Source: Breviolum minutum Mf 1.05b.01 (Eukaryota; Sar; Dinophyceae; Suessiales; Symbiodiniaceae). Taken from it: 64,000 bases of DNA. Each line of letters begins with the position of its first letter. The first letter of the stretch is position 1. Positions 44,540-56,611 of this stretch are shown here, in pieces. The stretch lies in contig DF239279.1 in assembly GCA_000507305.1 (NCBI GenBank), positions 178,696-242,695 on the forward strand, given 5' to 3'. A program made the position numbers and the translations under genes. The notes under the pieces are model-generated. The model made no database searches, was not told the origin of the DNA, and was given only the letters and a program-made list of their open reading frames with translations.

Positions 44540-45700
44540 TGCAAACTAGACTTATCCTACTTGACCCTCAACACATTGCCACATGACTAGTATGATCCAG
44601 TCTGAGTGAGTCTTGTCCACAGGTCTAGATAAGAGCTTTACATGCATTCTCCAAACCATTGTCATCTATATACTGAGATTGAAGGCCTGCTGACTTTAGC
44701 TACGTAGCTATGCAATGAAGGAAACCTGTGAGCCTGAGTCTCACCATTCAAACATTGTGAGGTGCTGCTTTGTCTGCAAGAGAGTGTGGCATTTCCATTT
44801 TAGCTTTTCAGTCGAAGTTTCAATGCTATCAAAGAGACTGTAAATTTGTCATAGTCTTGTCTGGTAGATCCATATTGCAAGTCCAAAAATGAAACAAGAA
44901 GAACAAAACCGAGAATCATCTTCGCACCTCTTGACCCACTTGGTTTTCTAGTGGGATTCCGAATTCTTACAAGTCTTGAACTTTCCACCTAACCATCAGC
45001 CACTCGAGCCTTATCTGGCTTGGTTTCAGCATGACTCAAAGTTGGAGATTGAATCACCCTGGCGTGTCAGAAATGAAGAAACAGTACATCAATATCAAAT
45101 CATTTCCTGATATCTAAACCACCGCCCTTAGCAGCTTGTTGGCAAGCAGTTCCAGTGAATCAAGTGACAGAATCTTGAACATTCCGAATGCACACCCCCA
45201 CCCCTCTGAAGACCAAGCCAGGCTGGCAAGTCTGGAACCTCTGATCGAAAAATCTCATGCACCTGATGGAAGAAAGGGAAGGAAAGCTCCTGCCGCAGAA
45301 AAACAGCACCCAGGTTTCACTCTTGACAAAGACAAAAAATATCAGAAATTGGGTGGTGTGATTGCTCCTGCGGCGATTTGCCTGCAGAAGCAAGTGCAAA
45401 TGCATCAACCTTGATGGCAGGGCACGGTTGAAACAAGTCTGGAGTCTCGTGATTGAGTTAATTGTTTGTGGGGTAGGAAAAGTGAAACACGATTAACTCG
45501 TGAGGCAATTGTAGTAGTGGGGTATGCTAGCAACCTAAGTGTCGAAACAATAAACTCAAGAGACTCAAGAGTTGATGTTTTACGATGTTTCTCACAGGAT
45601 TCAGCGATTGTAGCTGCCTAAGCTTATAGGAATGGAAGGCTGAGTGCCAAGCGTACATCTGCACTAGCTTCTGCTTGACCTGTCACACTCCAAAAGTGCC
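44540..45700. other. About 1.1 kb with no confident gene
   Basis: It holds a plus-strand 92-codon open stretch (45136-45414; HPHPSEDQARLASLEP, GRKGRKAPAAEKQ) of protein-like composition, and minus-strand frames that are not convincing. With all other genes on the minus strand and no splice sites, I do not call it. Confidence 0.4.
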
Positions 45701-45722
45701 AATTGCGAAGTGTCTGCCCAAG

Positions 45723-46690
45723 TCAAACTCTAAGCAGATAGAACATGCAGGGGGTTCCATCGTCGCGTTGCTGGGAAACTCTGCGAACCTGTGTTGGATC
45801 TTTTGCCATTGTGACCAAATGATAGCCAGCACTGCTTGTTAATGCAACATAAAAAAGGTAAGCTGCTGGCCAAAGTTCAGCTTGTTGCTCCATGCCCATC
45901 AGCATGTCCAAGTTGAACTTTGGATCGTTTTCGTGTGACCTCTCCACATCTATTGAGACTATCGCAGGCAAAATGGGTTAACACTACAAATGACTGCAAA
46001 TTCAATGGTCACAGATTTGCGGTGGATATCACGATCACGTGATACAATTAGATGCACGAGACATAGAAATGCTACCTGAAAAATCCCGTGAAGCATAGCA
46101 AGACAGGTCGTTGTCGGCCTGTGCCACTCAAAGGGCAGTGTACTTGGGATCACGATCCCAACTAGTTGAGGCACTTGCCTGCACCAAGTAGGTACGAATT
46201 CATTCTCGCAGAATGCTATTGCAAACATGCATCAGGCTCAAGGACAAACCAACCTGAGCATGAAGTCCAACCATTCGATCAGCTTTTCATGCTCGTCATG
46301 CACCAGGAGGAAGGTACTTACCTCAGGTGAAAATTGTCCAAGAGAAAATCGGTGGTGCCAATCAGCTGCTAACACTTCAACTAAGTAAGTGTTTGACCAT
46401 CCAAGTACATTCTCGACCAACCTGACAACACCACAGCGTGCCACATCCATTTAGTCATGCAAAAAGATGTTTTCAGATTCCATGGCCTTTGTAATAGAAG
46501 GGAAACAAGAGCTCACAGCTTTAATGCTGGGCAGCAGACATCGTGCTGTTGAGTAGACATCGCCATGGACACAGAAGCGGCTTGTGTCCATCGCCAGCAT
46601 GTCTGCAAAAGCTCCGTTGCGGTTGTTGTCGATTCGTCCAGAAGTTATTGTTGGAAAACTAGCTTTGGTAACTGTCCAGTGCTCACTCAT
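45723..46690 (-). CDS. Unidentified multi-exon gene
   Basis: The first exon, from ATG 46690, reads MSEHWTVTKASFPTITSGRI, GAFADMLAMDTSRFCVHGDV with a GTGAGC donor at SIKA. An exon ending in the canonical donor GTAAGTA at about 46323 reads NVLGWSNTYLVEVLAADWHH, RFSLGQFSPE. An exon up to about 46077 reads PQLVGIVIPSTLPFEWHRPT. The last, from about 45960 to the stop at 45723, reads LMGMEQQAELWPAAYLFYVA, LTSSAGYHLVTMAKDPTQV. Two segments are mildly hydrophobic. The phase between the first two exons does not match, so an exon may be missing. No family recognised. Confidence 0.45.
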
Positions 46691-46699
46691 TTTTCGTCA

Positions 46700-47800
46700 T
46701 CTTCCAAAGTCAAATGCAAGTGATCAAAGTATATCAAAGTGATTCTATGTGATTCAAATCCCTTTCCAATGATTCAGAAATCTTCAAGATTCAAAACTGG
46801 CCTGGAAAACTTCTTCTGAATTCAGTAGGCCAGCTTTGAATGCCCAGAAGGTATCCTCACTGTGAGGTATAGAAACTCCAAATTTTTCCAAAGTTCCAAA
46901 CGGAGCATGGGAACTGGGCTTCCAGCTGAGGTATAGGTGTGAAAGTCCATGGGTGGCAAAGTCGGAGGGAACACTCCAACCTCAAACACACCCAGAAAAA
47001 AAAATGTGTTTTTTTGGGGGGGGAGATAGAAAGTACAATGAAATTGAAAACACCGAAATCTGGCAGATCTTTAGTAAATCTTCTCATAGCTCCTTAGATC
47101 CAAAAGGAAAGGATTTTAGATACAGCTAGCAATATATTTTAAAATCACCCCTCAATCGGCTTCTGATGGCTTTTGGATGTGATCTTCGAGTCAGATTGCC
47201 GGTTGCTTTCTTTGATTTCTTTGCTTGTACCTTTTGCAGGATTGAAGATATAATGCATTAATGTGTGTATGCACATTCATCTACAACAGACATTCTGAGA
47301 TTTTGAAATTTTGCCCGTGATATCATAGATGTTCACTAATCACGCAAGCATAGCCACCTTAAGAGTTTCCTTCTCAAGGCGCAAACTGAGTCCTATACAT
47401 CAATGCATTGGAGCATCGGCGGATCCTGACAAACATCATCAGCAGTCCTTATCTTGTGATCCCGGAAAACAACCAAAAAATCCATTCATAACCTCATGGC
47501 GACGGTAGCAGCAGCGATGACTTTCCTCAGTTTGTGGCAACGTACGTTACGGCACTGCTACCTCCAGTTACAGGCTACACATCCATCGTACCGGCTGCAA
47601 GTGAAACGCAGCTTGGGCTCTCCCAGTTGGGGATAGTCAGGAGTGCGATGAAACTGATCGCATCGGTCCAAACCTTAAGCCGCCAAACACATCGGTAACC
47701 ATCATCAAACCCTCCAGAATCACTTCAAGTCACACTCATCCCTAACATCAACTGATATCATCCGATATCTTCCAATCTCTCTTAGGATCGAGCCACAGTT
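46700..47800. other. Non-coding or unresolved stretch
   Basis: Only a weak minus-strand frame at 46857-47087 running into a G-rich tract; nothing else supported. Confidence 0.45.
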
Positions 47801-47845
47801 ACATGGCAAATCCCAAGGCCTGCAATGTCATCTTTCAACTCCCAC

Positions 47846-48220
47846 TCAGAGTTTGAGGACAAACAACGACCCTCTGATACCCCAGGCCTTCCAGTAAAGA
47901 TCTCTAACTTGTCTCCCCAACCATGAAACACCTGAAACTCCAACATCAAGAATGGCAACCACGTTGCCAGAAAATCACAAAATAGGCCCACCATTTGAAT
48001 CACCGCACCTTTTGCCGTATAAAAACCGGTTGCAACTGTCGAGTGTTTCCTGCCTCGCAGCATGAAAAGCCTTTGATTCCACAGCCCTGGCTTTCCAATA
48101 AAACCAGTGGTGAGAAACCAGTGGGTGAGCGGTGTAGGTAAGCTGATTATGTAGATCTTCATAGTTCTTCATTTCAATTTTTTGTGGGGCTACTACTAAG
48201 GACTTTAAAAACTGTTTAAG
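47846..48220 (-). CDS. Two joined exons of an unidentified gene
   Basis: An exon ending at 48009 (LFMLRGRKHSTVATGFYTAK, donor GTGCGG) joins in phase to the exon 47846-47931 (SWLGRQVRDLYWKAWGIRGS, LFVLKL) across a 77-nt GT-AG intron ending TTGGAGTTTCAG. The frame then stops; a GA donor may lie just before it. Upstream, 48205-48574 is GC-richer and open in two frames but unresolved. Confidence 0.38.
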
Positions 48221-48674
48221 CATGAACGATACATAAATGTATATCTTCGAGTTTCAAGCCTCCTGACTCTCGGTCGGCTGGCAAGCAGCCGATGCCCCTT
48301 TGCGAAGGAAGACCTTTCTGAAGCCCCTTTGTGAAGATGACTTGTGCAAGTTGTTGTGCTGTGCAACGAAGGTCTTGTCATGCCACAAGCCTCGTCTCTG
48401 CAAGCCATCTGCCGACCTGGCCAGTAGGCAAACCTCGAAATGCAACTGCTCAGAGGGTGCACATGGATCGGCAGTCAGCAGAGATATTCCAAGAGATGAG
48501 AAGAAACGAGGTGCAAGAATAGAAATCCTGTGAGGTGCCGACCTGCAATCAGGTTGCCACAACAGATCTGGCAAATCCTGGAATGATGATGCGCAGTTCG
48601 CATCTCATGGGACATGTACCCCAAAGGTGAGATTGCATGCGTCTTGTGTTCCTTGAACATGTTTTGGCCTCTAC

Positions 48675-48721
<47 letters not shown>
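48675..48721. repeat. (ATC)n trinucleotide microsatellite
   Basis: About fifteen ATC/TCA units. Confidence 0.93.
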
Positions 48722-48759
48722 GATTGTGCCCTGTCTAATTGCTGTTTGGACAACAGGAC

Positions 48760-48972
48760 TTGTCACAGTAGCGCTTGGGTCCCCACTTGCAATATTCCAA
48801 CCACTGCATCTCGCACCGCAACGAGCTCTGCCTCGCTGACCCCGCTGGCAGCTTCAATTGAGGTGAATACATGGTGCCTTTTCCCCATTCGTAGGAAATG
48901 GAATTCCATGCACCCAAAAAGTATCCCAAATGTGTTTATTTCGGGCCTTGGGCCTTCAGAGAAAAAAGGCAC
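48760..48972 (-). CDS. Candidate exon, unidentified
   Basis: Minus strand reads FTSIEAASGVSEAELVAVRD, AVVGILQVGTQAL, Ala/Val/Glu-rich and protein-like; a second frame (LPAGSARQSSLRCEMQWLEY) is also open. No function. Confidence 0.3.
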
Positions 48973-49245
48973 ATCATGTTCTTAGCATGTATCACCTGTA
49001 TGGTTTCGGGAGTGTCGGCCAAATCTTTTTGAAGGGCAACCCATCAATCAACCCATGAATCATCACATCCCATGAATCATCACATCACCGGCCTCAATAA
49101 TAACAAGAGGTGTCACGGCTGCCCTCGGATCCTGGCATTCCAACAAAATCATCACATCCATCGATCCATCACCCGAGGTTCAGCTGATCCACCAACTCCA
49201 CCAACCTCCAAGAGATCTTGTACATCCACTTCTCTGACAGTCCAG

Positions 49246-50124
49246 CTACTTGAAATCAGAGCTTGGAACCTTCCAGGAAGAAATCAAGAGATGTACAGTA
49301 TATGTCTTGATGTGATTCGATCCATTAAAGGTGCGTATGTATGATATTCGTGATATTCGTGATATAATCAAAGTATGTTCAAGCAAAATGAAGTCGAAAG
49401 TCAAAGTCAATGTTAAACGAAGACGTTCACTGACTATCACAATTCGCTCGGCGCAGTACCGCGGATGCTCAACCAAGGAGGATTCCACAAGGCTCGCGTT
49501 GTGGTACCGGAGCCTAGATGGAGAGTTCAGCGCTAAGGTAGATCTTTCAGTAATTTTTGCTTGAAGCAATAAACCAAGTTAACATAGCTTGACACTGGTC
49601 CCCAACAGAGATTTTCAACAGGTTTTGCATTTGAGAAGAAGGATTTGGGAAACTGTCTAGGATTTGTTAGCTCTAAAAAGGTGGGCAGAAGGAATGGCAT
49701 GTTTCAAGGTCTAAGTTCCTAGCAAAATTTTTGCTGAAGCAAAATAGTCCACTGTGCAGTCCTTGCCAATCGATTCGTCGATTAATGAACTGTCCATGCT
49801 GTTCTCTTGGTATTCCTTGGATATCAACTGGATTCAAATGGTTGGCTGTTTGCAAAAGACATCTGAAAAAATCAAAAAAAACACCCAAACTCCTCAAAGG
49901 TCGAATTGTAGGCCACGTGTGCTGGTGAATTGGCACAGTGCATCGTCCTACACCGAAATCGAATTTTCTCCACAGGTTGGATGGTTGGATGGATGGCAGT
50001 TCACCCAACCGCGCCTGGGAAGTACCAAGCGGCGCTTTAACGCCTTGGCCAGCTCCAATGCAGCCAGCAAGACATTAAAGTCACCTTCCAAGTCTTGCCC
50101 ACGTGGATGGTGATACTGCCTCAT
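49246..50124 (-). CDS. Possible glycosyltransferase-type gene, N-terminal exon and downstream candidates
   Basis: The first exon, from ATG 50124, reads MRQYHHPRGQDLEGDFNVLL, AALELAKALKRRLVLPRRGW. A glycine-rich start followed by N..L..AL.LAK.L.R.LVLP resembles the opening of GDP-fucose O-fucosyltransferase-like folds (family knowledge; weak match). Later candidates are ANSPAHVAYNSTFE (about 49900), an exon after TTTTTTTTGATTTTTTCAG (LNPVDIQGIPREQHGQFI) and NASLVESSLVEHPRYCAERI (about 49470). Joins are not proven. Confidence 0.36.
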
Positions 50125-50393
50125 TTTGTTCTTTGAAGAAAAAAAATGCAGCTAGAGAATCTGAAATATCTTGAAAATACCTATGTATCAAGCAATTATC
50201 CAGCATTTGATCAACTCTCATAGCTGGGCTGAGGACAAAAAACGTTCTGATGCATCAGTTGGAAATCGCGTGTTCCAATCATCGAGAAACCAAAGTTGCC
50301 TGCTAGAATGAAAGCATCTTCCGCAACTTTCACCAACACAATGAGAGCATCACTACCCCAAACTAGTGAAGCTTGAACAATGTTGAGTACAAT

Positions 50394-53236
50394 TCAAAAT
50401 CGTTCGAGCCTGTCTCTCAGAAAGTAGATCTTCTCGTCCACTCCATTCGCATGAACAAAGCTTGGCTTTCCATGGGAAGAGTGTGTGGCCTAAGGGAGAA
50501 TTGCAGAACTGAGAAAATCGAACCAGGTGTTTAAAACCTTTCTTCAATACAACACTCACCTCTATGAAGTTTTGTGTTGAAATGAGCCATACACTGGGTC
50601 CTCAAGCAAAAAGAAGATCTATAATTCATCATTTTTGGATCTGCTTAAGGACCTGACTCTCCAAAAGTAGTTCATGCCATGAGCAACATCCTGCAAATCA
50701 AGGCTGTAACAAACCAATGCCATGGCTGCCATGGACGATCATCTGAAAAAAAAAACGCCTCCGGATCCAGAACCTCAATGCATCAAATCATCGGCATCTC
50801 GGCTGGTTTTTTTTCGGCGAGAAAAATCTGATGCAGGCCGCAGGCTGCCAGACTCTGATTTGAAGCTTCTGTCCCTCCAGTGAGCACTGACCGGGAAAGA
50901 GCATCGCAGTAATTGCGAGCAGGTCAGGCCTTGCAAAACACCACTTGATTCCCAATGATTGATCCGCAGGTGCATGACATTTAGAGCTGGTGCTAGCAGG
51001 CAGGGCTTGCAAAACGTCCAAAAGCCAACATCATGGATGTTTCAGGCTGACACGGCCATTCTTCAGGAAGTTTCACCTCAACATTGGCGAAGCTAGAGAA
51101 GATTCCAGTGTTGTTTCTTTTCGATTTGTTGGGCTTGCAAATGAATGATTAATACTGGAATACCTACAAATGATGCTTCTCAGTGCTTTCAAGATAGCAG
51201 CTTTGATTCAACTTTGAGATCTGCACGGTGTCATTCTTGTACCGCATCTCAATAGAGTGCATTGAGGCCATGTGCATCAGCCTTGGAGTTGCTAAAAACT
51301 CTGGAAAACATCCTGAAGATTTGATGTGATGCAGTTGGATGGGTCTGGGATTTGAAATTGTAGATTTGTTAAGTATCACCCCTATGGATGAGTTAGAGTT
51401 GTTTGAAGTTTAGGATCATCACACAAACTTGTTGAAGACGCGCTGGTCAAAAAAGTCACGCCTTGGACACTGGCGACACGACCGCATGCTGTCAGCATGA
51501 AAATCACCACCTTCTGAGCTGGTGGCCCAAGCCCAAGGAGGTCTAGTTCTGCAAAATGCTCCAGAAAGGACACCTTGAAACGGGCTTCTCAGCTAATTGT
51601 GCACTCTACTTCACTGAGAGACTTGGGGCCCATGCTAGAAAACAAAAAAGTGTGCCAGAGCCTGAAGTAAAATGAAGCTAACAGATTGATGCAGCCTCTC
51701 ATTTGTTTTATAGTTGCAGAGAGTGAAAGGAACAAGTCAAGTCAAGCATTGCCAGCGTGCCTTCGGAGGATCCTTTGGCAAACAAGAAGCCAGTGTTGAG
51801 ATTTTCTTCTGGCCTAGCAAAGGGTCACTATGGCAGTGAGTAGTCAGCAGTCGATCTCCTAACTTACATTCCATTGTATATCAACGTATACTATTTCCAA
51901 CCATCAAACAACAAGCCTCAGGTGTGGTTGCCACAGATCGCGAGCGGGAAAGAAATGGTCCGTTCCAGTCTCCAAGTCCGAATCCTTTGCTGCAAATCTT
52001 CACTGAAGAATCACAAAATTGACGTCAAGACTGAGGCGATGACTCCCCAGACTGACAAGAAGGGATCTGATTGAAGGACACTATCAGCATCGAGCACTAG
52101 CACCTGACAGAACTCATTTCAAATACTAGCACCTGGACCGCGTTGCAAACCTGTTTTTGGAACAACCTGCTCATGTGTTGTATATATCTCAGACAAAAGC
52201 CACATACAAGGTTCATAAAAGTTCGTCCCATCGAAGGATAACCAGGGGGTTCAGCAGGTCTGCCCTTCAAAGACTCTCAGCAAGTGGCTAAAAAAATACC
52301 AAACCAATGTGTGTTCCACAAACCACCAGCAGAGTTTGCAACACAAACATTCCTAAGATCTCTACATCAAGGCCCAGGAAAATCCCCGTGCACAGCAATC
52401 GTTTTTTGAAGTCCCAACCTTAGCCGGGTGAATCAGAAAGGAAGTGGAGCTGCTCCATGGATGGTGGATCAAACCGCCTGGGTCAAACGAGCTAAGATTT
52501 TGACGATCCACAGGTGTCGGCCTCAGAACCAATCCATGCAAATCCAACTGCTCTCCGATGGACGTTTTTCGTTGAATCCTTTTAAGAGGTGTATATCGTT
52601 GCTAGTTGAATTTGGGATGAGCAAAGGTTGCTGGAATCTATACCCCCATAAGAGAAGCTTAGAGAAACCCTGTGAAGTCATGCTGTTCTTTGGCAATGAG
52701 CTTTGCCAATTGGCAGGCGATTCCACCTGTTTTGTATCTGCTTGCTATCAATTTCAATCTCTTGGCCAAATACTATGGTGACAGCAAGTGATCAAGTAAG
52801 CAGTTCTATTTTGCAGCTGGCATCTCAGAGGGCCCTACTCGGAGTACCGCAATACCTGACGCTTTCTTGCCATGAAACTCGGTTGGCTGAAAAGGACCCA
52901 CCGTTTCATAACATAGAATGTAGCGGTGCTGATCTGCCGAGCGCAAGGCACAAACTTGATGTTTCTGAAGTTCCATCTCTGCTGCCTTGGGCTTGCAGGC
53001 AAAGCCAAACCATTGGGAGCATTCAAACAGACAGTCTCTGAGGAGTGATCTTCGTCAAGCGCCACAACACAAAAGTTACGCAACAGACCTGGAAGAAGAT
53101 TCCCCCACTTCATGTGACTCCATGTCATAACAGCAATTTTGACACAGCTGCCAAGGCTCGCACCGGGCACATGCATCTTGACAGATTGTGCCAAGTTCCG
53201 CGCCAGCAACACAAACCTAGGCCCGGTGTAGGCCAC
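50394..53236 (-). CDS. Probable nucleotide-diphospho-sugar glycosyltransferase, several exons
   Basis: An exon from 53088 after AATCTTCTTCCAG reads LLRNFCVVALDEDHSSETVC, the N-terminal pattern N.LVVALD.....C of nucleotide-diphospho-sugar transferases. The exon 51425-51513 reads FHADSMRSCRQ, FFDQRVFNKF, with the DQ..FN motif of that family. The last exon 50394-50460 reads FVHANGVDEKIYFLRDRLER and a stop, matching the C-terminal HaN...G...K..L block (established knowledge for Pfam Nucleotid_trans). Intermediate exons (for example LATPRLMHMASMHSIEMRY at about 51230-51300) are placed only roughly, and the DxD exon was not found. A Golgi enzyme adding a sugar to protein or glycan is inferred. Confidence 0.45.
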
Positions 53237-53249
53237 AAAAATCTCATTT

Positions 53250-55690
53250 TCATGTCATGGTTCACTGGAGTTCAAGCAAACCCACAAGACTTCCATGAAA
53301 TCATCAGCCACTTGGTGATGTTTTGTTTGCCAAGGAGCTCTGGATTGTCACCAGATGTCCAGGTCAACAGAACACGACCAGAATCACCGGCCAAGTCATA
53401 CCTTGATTGAGAATCACCGGACGGAGCTTGAACTCGTAGTCTCAAGGCTTCTAGGGTCCAAGCAATCCATCAACGAGACTATGGAGAACTGCCCTGGAAC
53501 GCAGGTCCTCAGGTAAAGAGTCATAGACCTGAGAGGATCAAATCTGGATGCCACATACGGGCAGAGACAACATGTGACGTTCCAAGCATGCGAGTGGAAG
53601 TGCAATGCAAAATTGAAACAATTCTGCATTCCAAGTGGACAAACTGTTCCAGAACGTTCCACATCTTCAACTGCAAGTATGTTTGTATGGTGTCTAGACT
53701 TGTACGTGATCGATTTTATTGATGCATCTAGATTTACTGTATGTCATGTGCAGTCCCTACGCTTCGAAACTCAACCTGGCACCCTGAGCACCCTGGCTTC
53801 ACGAGCTAGCGGGCCTGGCGAATCTCATGCTGATACTGCGATGATATGCCGTGACGGTCTCCCCTTGGTACATATCACAAGGGCACATGACATCACATGA
53901 TCTCACATGACTCACAGCTGCATGTGAATGGGATAACTTGCACTGCCTGTATGCGTCAGTTGATGGATTTCATCGGATGCATGTTCGACGCCTCCTACGA
54001 CCAAGAGACGCATTTCAAAACAAGAAACGTCTTGAACGATTTGCCTGGCAAAAAGTCCTGCTGGCCTGGATGGCTGTTGAGACTTCCTGTATGCTAATGA
54101 AACGAAGACAAAAAAAAATGTTTTTGCATGGATGGAATGGATAGATGGAATGAAAGTTTTTCTACATGTCCACGGAATAAACCTATACCGCATATACACT
54201 CTTTCACCAAAACAGCTAGTGGCTGAAATCCTGCACCACCTGGAAAGTAGGAAACCTTACAAATTGTGGGATAAACTACATATCAACTGGTTCGCAGCAT
54301 TTGTCTTCCGCTGGAAAACCATTTCTGCCTCGGGCTGCATATCGAATATCCACCCAGCGCTCGAAGGCTTGGGCCTCAAAGGGAGGCCAAAGATCTGGCC
54401 CATGAATTCAGGTTTGTTTCTGATTGATTCTCATGAAGTGGTGAATTTTCAACAAATTTCCGGGCCAAACTTGACTACCGTATCATCCGAAATTCTTCTT
54501 ACTGTAAGTTGCAAGATGTCTTCAAAGTCTTCAAATCATTTTCTCAACTTGCAAGCCTCAGAAGGTACCTTTGACCCCTGGATACCGTATCTTCACTGTT
54601 TTGTCACATCTACACTGTACAAGTTGAAACCGAACAAACGGAATCTGGTCGGAAAGATGCATTCCACTTGGTGGATATGACCATGCCAGGGTTACTCAGA
54701 ACTTCTCCAAAGTGGATCAAAACGCAAATGGTTCGTTTCAAAATCATTGACTTATCACCGCATCTCCAGCTGGAAAGTAGGTGGTGCTGTTTTCCTTTTG
54801 TTGGTTTATAAAGACCATCAGACCATCTACAGTAGTAATAAACTATTTTCCAGTCATGCACCACCTGCCTTCATCATTAGGTTGTTGTTAATGTTGTAGG
54901 CAACCCTGAGAGGAACTCACACTGGTCAAATATGACTTTGTCATACGTTGACGAGCAAAACTTCAAACACGCATTCAGCATTCGCAACTCGTTGTGGCTG
55001 CTTCTTCCAATTTCTGCTGGAAGAATACATCTTCCAACAATCAGAGCTGACACCTCAGCCACAAAACCCACCCAAAAGCATCCGCAAATGCATGCAACAG
55101 GCAACCTGCCACATTTCAGCTGAGGAACATCAGGATAGTCTTGTCTTCACGACAAAGCAGTTCTGCAGACGAAATAACATGCCGCAGGGCTGAAACCTGT
55201 GCTTTGCCTGGGATGCCAGTTATGCGTCCAGCCAATGGTGTCACAGTCGCTTAGGAGGTTTCACGTCTTTTACATTTCTCCTGAACTGGTCTCGTGATTG
55301 CTCACCTACCAAAACAACACCTTTCAGATTCTGAAGTATTTCAAGGCAAGTTGCTGCTTTCACTCCATTCTGGCCCATGGCTATCCTTAGTCAATGAAGC
55401 TAAAGGTCATCAATTCTGCTGCCTTTTGAGTGAATGCTACACTGATAAATCAACGTGTATCAACGTGTAGAGTAAGCGTCAGTCTATCAGTTTGTAGGAA
55501 CAAGAAACTATAGAATACTCAAATATCTATACATGACATACTACTCTTCCCAATTGAAAGACTGACGCTGCCTCAGACTGGCCTCCAGTTTCAGTAGCTC
55601 AAAAAAAAGATTGCGAAACCATAGGCTGAATGCTTTTCATGCCATGGTTCCAGAATGATACCAGCTGCTTTCAAGAGCACTTCCACTGAA
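53250..55690. other. Unresolved stretch with scattered exon-like pieces
   Basis: Minus-strand pieces such as SRPAGLFARQIVQDVSCFE (about 54050, after CATTAGCATACAG) and VSALIVGRCILPAEIGRSS (about 55040) could be exons, but neither splice partner nor family is clear. A plus-strand 182-codon frame (54132-54680) has no supporting signal. Confidence 0.35.
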
Positions 55691-55694
55691 ATAC

Positions 55695-55793
55695 CTTGCA
55701 ATTTTCAACAGTAATTTGGCCTTGGAGCTCCCAATCCAAGTCGGCTTGGAAGATGAAATTTCTCCGGTATTCCAACATTTCTCCGTAGCAATA
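55695..55793 (-). CDS. Internal exon, unidentified
   Basis: A 33-codon exon between TTTGTCCATCAACAG and donor GTATTT reads YCYGEMLEYRRNFIFQADLD, WELQGQITVENCK. Good splice sites and composition; family not recognised. Confidence 0.45.
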
Positions 55794-56037
55794 CTGTTGA
55801 TGGACAAAATCCGGCAAACCACCAAGGATGATGATTATCCCCATTATTTATAGGGGTTTTAACCATCCAAACGGTGGTTGTTTGGAATTTCTGAAACCAT
55901 CAACAGTACCTGCCGTACCTGCCTGCTCGCACGATTTCATCGGCAGCTTCTTTTACATGGACATCATCAACATCCGAGCTTGCAAGAGCTCCACGTGTAG
56001 GAGGGCAACTCCCCATTTGCCTCAGTAACCAAAAAAA

Positions 56038-56160
56038 TGATGATGATAATTATACATGTATGTCTATATAATCATTATAAATATCATATAAATATATCAT
56101 ATATATATATAAATAATGTATGTGCATATATATAATTTGATCATATAAATATATACAGTG
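56038..56160. repeat. AT-dinucleotide-rich tract
   Basis: ATATAT-type low-complexity sequence; 56160-56600 shows no gene. Confidence 0.8.
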
Positions 56161-56611
56161 GCCTCATTGGTTCATTGGTTCCACCAGAAAATCATGCGCT
56201 TTACCAAAACCAAAACATCTAAGGACCAGGCTGCGAGATTTTCTCCAAGTCCCGAGGGGAAAGAGCTGGAGACATCCCACTTTTGCCCTAAGAGAGGTCG
56301 CACTTGCTAAGTCAACTTATCTGATGCAAAAGTGTTCTTTCAAAGCAAAACTTGAGGCTGGAACGAAATATCTACCCATGGTAGAAATGACCTCAAGTTA
56401 TGCGCGGTGACTAGTCTGAATGGCTGTCCAAATGCCCCACGATTTCCAAAAACTGAGAGGTCTACTTCGGAAATTTGAATGTCGGGCGAATTCTCCTGGG
56501 AGTGCATGCAGAAACCATCAATCTACTACATCCACATGAACAAAATTTGAAAACCTTGACACCTTGCTGATTCAAAAACGCCTTTCAACTTTCACACATC
56601 CTATCAGATAC

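Noticed and set aside
45136-45414. Plus-strand 92-codon frame with good composition
   Set aside because: Only a stop-to-stop frame, no splice framework, opposite to every other gene; kept as unresolved sequence.
54132-54680. 182-codon plus-strand open frame
   Set aside because: No motif, wrong orientation for the cluster, composition not protein-like throughout.
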